DNA from: Lentzea sp. NBRC 102530
Lineage (GTDB): Bacteria > Actinomycetota > Actinomycetes > Mycobacteriales > Pseudonocardiaceae
Direction of reading: 5' to 3'
Length of the DNA stretch: 64,000 nucleotides
NCBI RefSeq assembly: GCF_030269365.1
Contig: NZ_BSTF01000021.1
Location: 1-64,000 of the forward strand
The translations under genes and the position numbers were made by a program. Positions 57,578 to 64,000 of the stretch are shown here, one piece after another; within the stretch, counting starts at the first letter, position 1, and every line of letters starts with the position of its first letter. Below the pieces are notes generated by a model. That model ran no database searches and was not told where the DNA came from. It worked only from the letters and a program-made list of their open reading frames with translations.

Positions 57578-57685
57578 ATGGGGACCAACCCCCCAGATTT
57601 AGGTGGGTGAGGTGAATATGGGGGATCGCCACCCATGTATTGCCGCCCGATCGGCCCGAGACTCGACGTCGAGGGAGGGAACGGG
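57578..57685. promoter_or_regulatory. Divergent promoter between lanM and the XRE/ATPase regulator
   Basis: A 108-base gap carries GGTGGG/CCACCC-like imperfect repeats and short A/T-rich patches (GATTTAGG, AATATGG, CATGTATTG) that could be promoter elements. The ribosome-binding site GAGGGAGGGA (57671-57680) belongs to the rightward gene. No small precursor gene is hidden here. Confidence 0.45.
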
Positions 57686-58975
57686 ATGAGGGAGTTCGGA
57701 GAACTGCTGCGCACGCATCGCATCGGCGCGGGCCTCACCCAGCAGCAGCTGGCTGACTTCGCGATGGTGAGCGTCCGGGCGATCCGGGACCTGGAGTGCG
57801 GACGCACCCGCTCGCCCAGGGCGGAGACGGTGAGACTGCTCGCCGACGGCCTGAGGCTCGACGAGGGCAGCCGCGCGGACCTGCAGCAGGCGGGGGGACG
57901 GGCGGCGGGACGCACCGCCGTGGCACCGCCCGCGCCGGCCGGGTCGTCCGGGGTGATCGTGGGACGTGAGGCGGAGACGGCGGCGCTGATGGCGTTGCTC
58001 ACGGAAGGACGGCCCGGGGTGGGGGCTCCTGGCGGCCTGGACGTGAGCGGTGGCGCGGACGGCCTTCGGGACGTCAGAGGTGGTGCCGGCGGTGCGCGTG
58101 GTGGCGCGGGCGGCCCGCAGGACGTCGGCTCCGGTGGTGCGGGTGGCCGGCAGGACGTCGGCTCCGGCGGTGCGCGTGGCACGGGTGCCCGGGACGTGGC
58201 CGGGGTCGTGTTCGGCGCGCCCTTCGACGTCGCGCGGCGGCTGATCACCATCACCGGCGTCAGCGGCGTGGGCAAGACGCGCCTCGCCCTGGAGGTCGCG
58301 GGCGAACTGCACTTCCGGCACGGCTGGTCCGTGCTGTGGCACCCGGCGCAGGCGAACCCGTCCGTCGACGACGAGCAGAACACCGTCCTCGTCACCGACC
58401 AGCGGCCCGACCCGCGCCTGCTGGAGGCGCACCCGCGCCTGCGGATCGTCGTCACGGCACTGGAACCCACCGGCCTGCCCGGCGAGCACCTGTTCCCACT
58501 GGGCGCGCTGGGCGACGACGCGGCGGTCAAGCTGCTGCTCACGCACGTGCACCGGGTGCGGCCGGCGTTCCGGCCGGAGCCCGCCAACCAGGCGGCCCTG
58601 ACGGGACTGGTGCACGAACTGGACGGCCTGCCGTCGGCGCTGGAGTTCGCGGCCGGGTGGTTCATGGTCTACTCGCCGCAGCACCTGCTGGAACGGCTGC
58701 GGTCCAACCCGCTCGACCCCACGTCGGCCCACCTGCGGGACTCGCTGCGCCGCTCGCTGTCCACTTTGGACGAAGACGGGCGTGCGCTGCTGGCCCGGCT
58801 GGCCGAAGGGGAGGACGGCGGGCACGGCGGGCCGATGAGGGAGCTGTGCCTGCGGGGCCTCGTCCGCCGCGCCGGACCCCGGTACGAGGTGCTGAACCTC
58901 GTGCGCGCGGCCGTGCGGGAACCGGTGTCAGGGCCACACCTCTCCGCGGGAGTGGCCCTGAGCTGGCCGGTCTAG
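57686..58975 (+). CDS. XRE/ATPase fusion regulator of the lanthipeptide locus
   Basis: The protein has 429 residues from ATG 57686. The XRE helix-turn-helix (1-65, TQQQLADFAMVSVRAIRDLECG) is followed by a Gly-rich low-complexity linker (~110-170) containing an 11-residue repeat (QDVGSGGAGGR-like, twice). A P-loop ATPase resembling NB-ARC/SARP-type regulators follows, with Walker A GVSGVGKT near residue 191 and the GLPSALEFAAGW motif (GLPLA-like). The divergent position against lanM makes it the probable cluster-situated switch. The C-terminal TPR part common in longer relatives is missing. A hairpin lies in its last codons. Confidence 0.88.
   Translation: MREFGELLRTHRIGAGLTQQQLADFAMVSVRAIRDLECGRTRSPRAETVRLLADGLRLDEGSRADLQQAGGRAAGRTAVAPPAPAGSSGVIVGREAETAALMALLTEGRPGVGAPGGLDVSGGADGLRDVRGGAGGARGGAGGPQDVGSGGAGGRQDVGSGGARGTGARDVAGVVFGAPFDVARRLITITGVSGVGKTRLALEVAGELHFRHGWSVLWHPAQANPSVDDEQNTVLVTDQRPDPRLLEAHPRLRIVVTALEPTGLPGEHLFPLGALGDDAAVKLLLTHVHRVRPAFRPEPANQAALTGLVHELDGLPSALEFAAGWFMVYSPQHLLERLRSNPLDPTSAHLRDSLRRSLSTLDEDGRALLARLAEGEDGGHGGPMRELCLRGLVRRAGPRYEVLNLVRAAVREPVSGPHLSAGVALSWPV
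58118..58183 (+). repeat. 33-base tandem repeat in the regulator linker
   Basis: CAGGACGTCGGCTCCGG recurs at 58118 and 58151, a 33-base period encoding 11 residues. It is two near-identical copies inside a longer GGC/GGT-rich tract (about 58040-58200). It is in frame, so copy-number change would alter linker length without shifting frame. Confidence 0.8.
58929..58960 (+). terminator. Hairpin in the last codons of the XRE/ATPase gene
   Basis: CAGGGCCAC (58929-58937) and GTGGCCCTG (58952-58960) pair perfectly. The loop holds a CTCC/GGAG inner stem. It lies just before the stop at 58975 and opposite the end of the convergent SOD gene (58987), so it may terminate the SOD transcript on the minus strand. 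Confidence 0.55.
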
Positions 58976-58986
58976 GAAGACGCCGT

Positions 58987-59580
58987 TCAGAAGGCAGCGG
59001 TGAGGCAGGCGAGGCGGTCACCGGCGGTGCCCGCCTTGCCGTGCTCGGTGCTGGAGTGCGTGGCGTGCACGATCACGGAGTTGGCCTCGCCCTTGCGGAA
59101 CTCCCACTGCACGCTCGCCTTGCCGGTCGCGGCACCCGACGCGTCGGTCGTGAAGTCGAGCCAGATCTCGTTCTCCGCGTTGGCGTACTCCGGGTCGACG
59201 CTCGGCGACACCGGGTCCTTCTGGTTCTGGTAGTGCGGGCCCGCGTCGGCTCCCTTGGCACCGCACGGCTTGGTGTGCACGTGCGCGCCGTACTTCGTGT
59301 TCGGCAGCAGGCCGGAGACCGTCAGCTCGACGGCGGTCCGTCCACTTGTGACGGACGAGCCCGTGGAGAGCTTGGCGCCCACCGGGATGCGGGCCACGTC
59401 GTAGGTCACGCCCGCGGGCTGGTTCCCGGTCGCGGCGGGGGCGGCCACCGACGTCTCGGCGATCGGCTTGATCGCCGGAGCGGGCGGCGCGGCCGGGGGA
59501 GCGGTGGGCGACGACGAGCAGGCGGCCAGCCCGCCGATGAGCAGAACGGCACCCGCGAGGGTCGCCACAGACGTGCGCAT
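58987..59580 (-). CDS. Cu-type superoxide dismutase lipoprotein (SodC family)
   Basis: The 197-residue lipoprotein has AAGGAGA before ATG 59580 and Cys21 in a good lipobox (GGLAAC). Copper ligands are His100 and His102 (AHVHTKPCG), His116 (AGPHYQNQ) and a His in VIVHATHSS. The zinc loop of classical SodC is replaced by KDPVSPSVDPEYANAENEIWLDF, so the zinc ligands are not evident, as in the Cu-only mycobacterial SodC. Cys106 and the Cys in DRLACL fit the conserved disulfide. It should remove superoxide at the outer face of the membrane. Confidence 0.88.
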   Translation of the reverse strand: MRTSVATLAGAVLLIGGLAACSSSPTAPPAAPPAPAIKPIAETSVAAPAATGNQPAGVTYDVARIPVGAKLSTGSSVTSGRTAVELTVSGLLPNTKYGAHVHTKPCGAKGADAGPHYQNQKDPVSPSVDPEYANAENEIWLDFTTDASGAATGKASVQWEFRKGEANSVIVHATHSSTEHGKAGTAGDRLACLTAAF

Positions 59581-59593
59581 GTCTCTCCTTGGT

Positions 59594-61987
59594 TCAACTG
59601 CGTTCCAGGTTCCCACCCCCTCCACGTCCACGATCGGGCGACTGGTTCAGATCAATCGAGACGAGGTCCGCGAACGCCTGCCGGTAGGCCGCGCACAGGT
59701 GGTAGCCGCCGTGGGTCTCCACCGCGTCCGGTGCACCGTCGGTCTCGCCGGCGCGGCGGTCGCGCGGGTTGTCGTCCCAGCCGTGCACCGGGAACCCGAG
59801 GTAGTCGGTGCGGCGCCACAGGTTGAGCCAGCTCTTCCCGAGCAACTCCGACAGCCCGCCCCCGGGAGAAGATCCCGGCGCACGCCCCCACGGATCGCAC
59901 GAGAACATCGCGCCCGCCCGCACCGGCGGCACGCCGAGCACCGCGGGACCCAGCAGTTCCGGGAAGATCCGCCCGAAGTACGGCCTCAGCTGCACGCCGT
60001 ACGTCAGCAGTTGCGTCCGTCGCAAGTAGCCGGTGGGCAACGCGTACAGGGCCGCGACGGCCAGCACCGCGCCCAGGCTGTGCGCCGACAGCACGACCCG
60101 GTTCTCCGGCGAGGAGTCCAGGAACTCCCGCGACCGGTCCGCGATCTCGGGCACCGCGCGTTCCGCGTAGCAGGGCGGTGCGAACGGGTGCGCCGTGCGC
60201 GGCAGGAAGCACATCAGGTCCCACACCAGCCCGAGCGGGCGCCGGTTCGTCAGCATCCCGGCCCCGACGAACGACCCGACCACCGCCACGCCCGCGAGCC
60301 CGGTCACCCAGTCGCCCTTGCCGACCACCCACGCGACGCCCCACCACGACGCCCACGACGGCGCGGCGAACGTCAGGTAGGTCGTCAGCAGCAGGGAAAG
60401 CACGCCCAGCAACGACAGCGCGCCCGCCACGTTCTCCGCCCGGTGCGCCACCGCCACCACGTGCCGCACCCGCACGACGAGCGCGTCGGCGTCGCCGTCC
60501 AGCACCGCGGGCGTGATCAGCCGCGACAGCAACACGAACGCCTGCGCGAGCACCAGCAGGACCAGCGGTACCAGCGCACACGCGAACGCGGCGGAGAACC
60601 ACGAGTAGAACGACGGCACGACCAGCCCGGTGCCCACCCAGCCCCGGAAGGTCAGCACCAGCACCGAGGACAGCATCACCGACGTCAACAACGACAACCC
60701 CAGCAGCACACCGGGCCCGGCTCCGCGCCACGCCTGCCACTCGTCCCCGGCCCGCGGTCGCGCCCGCCACGCCAGCGCCCCGCCGAACACCGCGGCACCG
60801 ACCCAGGCGAGCGGAACCCAGTACGTGGCGACCATGAACGCCACGAACAACACCAGCAGCACCAACGGCCCCTTGGCGTCGTTGCGCCGCCACGACCACG
60901 CCGCCATCACCGACCCGAGCAACGCCACGACGACCACCGGCGGACCCCACGACGTGAGCCACAGCGGGCCGTCGAAAGCGGGCTCGGCCAGGTACAACCC
61001 GAACCCGTGCACCGCCAGCACGACCACGGCCGCGACCATCAGCAGCCACGACCACAGCCCGCCCTTCTCGCGCGTCGGCACGTCCGGGCAGTCGGCCGTC
61101 GTCACCACGACCCGTGCCGTCACGACCGCGAGCACCACGCCGGCCAGCACGGTCATCACGGCGAAGAACCCGTGCTGCCACAACGCGGTGCTGGTCACCA
61201 GCACCACGACGCAGCACCCGGCCGAGATGTGCAGCCGCGACAGCCGCCGGATCCGGGGACTGCCCTCCCACATCGACCTGCGGCTGAGCACCACGCCGTC
61301 CCGCGGTGCCGGCTCCACCCGCGCCGCCGCCGACTCGTACCTGCTGCGCGACAACGACGTCAGCGCCAGCAACCCGAGCAACAGCACCAGCGGCACGGCG
61401 GACGCGGCCAGCACCCGGACGTGCCGCGCGGGATCCCCGAGCACGTCCAGGAACTCCGGCACCCGCTTGCACGTCACGTCCGGCAGCGAACACTGGACCG
61501 CGAAGACGTCGATGGCCACCTCGCACACGGCGAGCACCAGCAACACCGTCAGCCCCAGCCCGAACAGCCGCGTCGACGCCGCCCCGCGCCCGGCGTTCCA
61601 CCACGCCATCCGGCGCGCGCCTGTGTACGAGCCGTCGGGCAGTTTCCGGGACCAGTAGGCGACGTTCGCGAGCCCGAACGGCAGCAGCAGCGCCCATCCC
61701 ACGCGCCCCAAGGCGTTCGCGAGCACCGACGGCACCCCGCTGCCCGGCACCCCGGGAGTGCTGCGCGCCATGCCGCCCCACGAATACGCCTCGCGCCGCA
61801 CGCCTGCGGGCACCTGACCGGCGTGATCCGGTGGCAGTTCGGCGAGTTTGTCCGGGTTCGGCCGCCAGAAGCTGCCGAACCGGTCCCCGCGGAACTGTTC
61901 CACGGCGTGATCGGGGAGGCCCAGCATCGCGTCCGGTGGCGTGTTGTTCACCCCGTGTATGCGAAGTTCCAGGACGCGTGCGGACAT
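59594..61987 (-). CDS. Polytopic membrane protein with split alpha/beta-hydrolase motifs
   Basis: The 797-residue protein has GGGGAGG before the ATG. The N-terminus LELRIHGVNNTPPDAML has an oxyanion-hole-like HG motif (11-12). About twelve helices occupy ~90-590. The nucleophile elbow AHSLGAV (Ser637) then appears, followed by a soluble C-terminal domain with later His residues (VHGWDD, THGGYHLC). Thus the usual lipase-type elements are separated by the membrane domain. It may be a membrane-embedded lipase or esterase; the substrate is unknown. It is 13 bases upstream of the SOD gene on the same strand and divergent from the S41 protease. Confidence 0.75.
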   Translation of the reverse strand: MSARVLELRIHGVNNTPPDAMLGLPDHAVEQFRGDRFGSFWRPNPDKLAELPPDHAGQVPAGVRREAYSWGGMARSTPGVPGSGVPSVLANALGRVGWALLLPFGLANVAYWSRKLPDGSYTGARRMAWWNAGRGAASTRLFGLGLTVLLVLAVCEVAIDVFAVQCSLPDVTCKRVPEFLDVLGDPARHVRVLAASAVPLVLLLGLLALTSLSRSRYESAAARVEPAPRDGVVLSRRSMWEGSPRIRRLSRLHISAGCCVVVLVTSTALWQHGFFAVMTVLAGVVLAVVTARVVVTTADCPDVPTREKGGLWSWLLMVAAVVVLAVHGFGLYLAEPAFDGPLWLTSWGPPVVVVALLGSVMAAWSWRRNDAKGPLVLLVLFVAFMVATYWVPLAWVGAAVFGGALAWRARPRAGDEWQAWRGAGPGVLLGLSLLTSVMLSSVLVLTFRGWVGTGLVVPSFYSWFSAAFACALVPLVLLVLAQAFVLLSRLITPAVLDGDADALVVRVRHVVAVAHRAENVAGALSLLGVLSLLLTTYLTFAAPSWASWWGVAWVVGKGDWVTGLAGVAVVGSFVGAGMLTNRRPLGLVWDLMCFLPRTAHPFAPPCYAERAVPEIADRSREFLDSSPENRVVLSAHSLGAVLAVAALYALPTGYLRRTQLLTYGVQLRPYFGRIFPELLGPAVLGVPPVRAGAMFSCDPWGRAPGSSPGGGLSELLGKSWLNLWRRTDYLGFPVHGWDDNPRDRRAGETDGAPDAVETHGGYHLCAAYRQAFADLVSIDLNQSPDRGRGGGGNLERS

Positions 61988-62105
61988 GGCGCCTCCCCTT
62001 TACTCCAGTTGTCGTCCCGAAAACTGCTCCGGTTAGCGGCCGAACGGGTGAAAAAGGTGTATCCAGACCGCCTTCGAAGCCTCTACTGAGCAAGGAGGCC
62101 CCACC
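61988..62105. promoter_or_regulatory. Divergent promoter of the membrane hydrolase and S41 genes
   Basis: The 118-base gap has ribosome-binding sites at both ends (GGGGAGG leftward, AAGGAGG rightward) and an A-rich patch GTGAAAAAGGTGTATCC that may include a -10 region. No clear operator is seen. Confidence 0.4.
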
Positions 62106-63983
62106 ATGACCGCAACCGCTCACCCGAACGTCGCAAACTCCGTCGGCCTGGCCGAGTTCCTCGCCACCGCGGGCACGCTCACGCTGGCGCAGCGCAAGCT
62201 CATCGTCGACCAGGCGCTGGTCCTGCTCGAGCAGAACTACGCGCACCTGCCTCTGAAAGTCGCCATGCACGCCGTGAACCCGGTGCAGAGACTCAGAGTG
62301 CTCAGAGCCAGACTCGAACGGCAGACCGACGCCTCGGCCGAACCCGAGTGGCAGTTCCACCGCGAGCTGTCGAGCACCTTCCACTCGGTGCGCGACCTGC
62401 ACACGAACTACCTGCTGCCCGCGCCGTTCGCGGGCAGGATCGCCTTCCTGCCGTTCCAGCTGGAGCGCTGCTTCGCCGCCGACGGCACGGAGCAGTACGT
62501 CGTCGCCCGCACGGTCGCGGACTTCGACGGGCTTGCGGTCGGCGCCGAGGTGACGCACTGGAACGGCACCCCGATCGCGCGCGCGGTCGCGCTGAACGGC
62601 GCGATCTTCGCGGGCAGCAACACGGCGGCCAACCTCGCCCGCGGCCTGGAGTCGCTCACGTTGCGCCCCTTGGTGATCCAGCTCCCGCCCGACGAGGACT
62701 GGGTCGTCGTCAGCTACCGCGACGAGACCGGTGCGGCAGAGGAGATCCGGGTCGACTGGCAGGTCACCGAGAACCTGCCGCCGATGACGGACGTCGACTC
62801 GCTCAGCCCGGCGGCGGCCGCGCAGGGCGTCGACCTCGACTCCGACGAGAAGGCCCGCGCGAAGAAGTTGTTGCACGCGCCCAAGGTCGTGCAGGCGGAG
62901 GCCGCCGGGGGAGCGGTCGCGATGGCCGCGCAGGACGTGCCGACGACGATGCCCGGCGTGTTCCGCGCCCGTCCCGTCGTGACGCCGTCCGGCACGTTCG
63001 GGCACCTGCGGATCTTCACGTTCAGCGTCGACGACCCGGACGCGTTCCTCGCGGAGTTCGTCCGCCTCGCGTCCCTGTTGCCGCAGAACGGACTCATCGT
63101 CGACGTGCGGGACAACGGCGGCGGCCACATCTTCGCGTCGGAGTTCCTGCTCCAGACGATGACGCCGCGCCCGATCCAGCCCGAACCCGTGCAGTTCCTC
63201 AGCACGCCGCTGAACCTGCGCATCTGCCGCCGGCACGCGGAGGACCCGACCGGCCAGATCGACCTGGGCCCGTGGTTCCCGTCCCTCGACAGCTCGACGG
63301 AGACGGGCCAGGCGTTCTCCTGCTCGCACACGATCACGCCGGTCGACGGCGCGAACGCGGTGGGCCAGACCTACCACGGCCCGGTCGTGCTGATCACCGA
63401 CGCGCGCTGCTACTCGGCCACCGACATCTTCGCCGCGGGCTGGGCCGACCACGAGCTGGGCCCGATCCTCGGCGTGGACGACAACACCGGCGCGGGCGGC
63501 GCGAACGTGTGGACGCACGGGCTTCTGATGACCCTGCTGAGGCTCCCGGCGCCGATCGACGCCGAGTCGCCGTACAAACCGTTGCCCAACAAGGCGAACA
63601 TGCGCGTGTCGATCCGCCGCACGTTGCGCGTCGGCAAGCTCGCCGGCACGCCGGTGGAGGACCTGGGCGTGCGCCCGACGCACCAGCACAAGGTGACGCG
63701 CACGGACCTGTTGGAGGGCAACAAGGACCTGCTCGCCCGCGCGGGCGAGCTGCTGGGAGAGCTGCCGGTGCGGAGGCTCGGCGTGGCGGTCGCGGGCACG
63801 ACCGTCTCCCTGGACACCGTGAACCTCGACCGGGTGGACGTCTACGTCGACGGCCGCCCGATGACCTCGCTGGACGTGACCGACGGCGCGCACACCGCGA
63901 CGTTGACCGCGACCGGGCAGGAGGTGCGCGTCGAGGGCTTCGCGGACGGACGGCTGGTGGCCGCGCGCAAGGTCGCCAGCTGA
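62106..63983 (+). CDS. S41-family (tail-specific) serine protease-like protein
   Basis: This is a 625-residue protein with AAGGAGG before the ATG. The N-terminal helical part is about 1-90. A PDZ-like segment (LAVGAEVTHWNGTPIARAV) and the S41 catalytic domain follow: GHLRIFTFSVDDPDAFLAEF, GLIVDVRDNGGGHIFASE, and Ser437 in ITDARCYSATDIFAAG. The general base Lys is not obvious. No signal peptide or membrane helix is seen, so it would act in the cytoplasm unless exported unusually, unlike most CtpA-type enzymes. The last ~70 residues (VRRLGVAVAGTTVSLDTVNL) form a small beta domain. Monocistronic in the window. Confidence 0.82.
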   Translation: MTATAHPNVANSVGLAEFLATAGTLTLAQRKLIVDQALVLLEQNYAHLPLKVAMHAVNPVQRLRVLRARLERQTDASAEPEWQFHRELSSTFHSVRDLHTNYLLPAPFAGRIAFLPFQLERCFAADGTEQYVVARTVADFDGLAVGAEVTHWNGTPIARAVALNGAIFAGSNTAANLARGLESLTLRPLVIQLPPDEDWVVVSYRDETGAAEEIRVDWQVTENLPPMTDVDSLSPAAAAQGVDLDSDEKARAKKLLHAPKVVQAEAAGGAVAMAAQDVPTTMPGVFRARPVVTPSGTFGHLRIFTFSVDDPDAFLAEFVRLASLLPQNGLIVDVRDNGGGHIFASEFLLQTMTPRPIQPEPVQFLSTPLNLRICRRHAEDPTGQIDLGPWFPSLDSSTETGQAFSCSHTITPVDGANAVGQTYHGPVVLITDARCYSATDIFAAGWADHELGPILGVDDNTGAGGANVWTHGLLMTLLRLPAPIDAESPYKPLPNKANMRVSIRRTLRVGKLAGTPVEDLGVRPTHQHKVTRTDLLEGNKDLLARAGELLGELPVRRLGVAVAGTTVSLDTVNLDRVDVYVDGRPMTSLDVTDGAHTATLTATGQEVRVEGFADGRLVAARKVAS

Positions 63984-64000
63984 CCGAGCGGGCGCTTCCG

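Noticed and set aside
59652..63893. A 4.2-kb open frame on the minus strand across the right end
   Set aside because: It crosses two well-supported genes in other frames and shows only low-complexity Arg/Gly/Ala sequence.

Overview
The window is 64 kb of very GC-rich DNA (roughly 70 percent by eye), with dense gene packing, frequent GTG starts and third-position G/C bias. It looks like a chromosomal stretch of a mycothiol-using filamentous actinobacterium, probably Pseudonocardiales (Lentzea, Saccharothrix, Lechevalieria or Amycolatopsis type). This rests on a mycoredoxin, DasR-type dre operators, an XRE/ImmA-IrrE/MAB_1171c-type triplet, a PAC2 protein, a TgpA/MoxR/DUF58 operon and a class II lanthipeptide locus. 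The genus is an inference. I saw no rRNA, tRNA, CRISPR array, transposase or prophage.

Layout. 0.3-9.2 kb: a secreted GH3 beta-glucanase under two LacI-type operators, a TetR/hydrolase pair with two palindromic operators, YigZ, an ATP-dependent DNA ligase, and a three-gene regulator/metalloprotease/membrane-protein module with a divergent zinc-ribbon gene. 9.3-22.3 kb: an exported carbohydrate-attack region with a ThuA-ricin protein, a membrane-anchored chitin LPMO, two DUF4360 paralogues, two GH19 chitinases, a BNR-repeat protein and a GH92 alpha-mannosidase. DasR-like sites sit at the chitin genes. Chitin, mannan and beta-glucan are fungal wall polymers, so this may be a fungal-wall utilisation island. 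Threonine dehydratase, mycoredoxin and a DinB protein are interspersed.

22-29 kb: acyltransferase, phosphotransferase, RluA-type pseudouridine synthase, EamA exporter with a LysR regulator, and small exported proteins. 29.3-35.5 kb: a tightly overlapping surface operon (propeller/Fn3 protein, MoxR, DUF58, TgpA-like) in which the transglutaminase domain has lost Cys and His. 35.6-38.5 kb: an anchored protein, a Ser/Thr kinase and DUF4230. 38.6-47.7 kb: PAC2, MmcQ, YciI; a MarR-MFS-isochorismatase operon; thyA-dfrA; nitroreductase and flavin monooxygenase; MarR; SDR and aldo/keto reductase. 47.8-50.8 kb: a MacAB-like efflux operon.

51.8-59 kb: a lanthipeptide-like locus with a large LuxR regulator, a 62-residue precursor candidate without any cysteine, a complete LanM whose stop overlaps the precursor start, and a divergent XRE/ATPase regulator. 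The right end carries a copper SOD lipoprotein, a membrane protein with a split alpha/beta-hydrolase, and an S41-family protease.

A recurrent theme is perfect hairpins placed inside coding sequence at the ends of convergent genes, or directly against the next start codon. They look like terminators sharing DNA with proteins.
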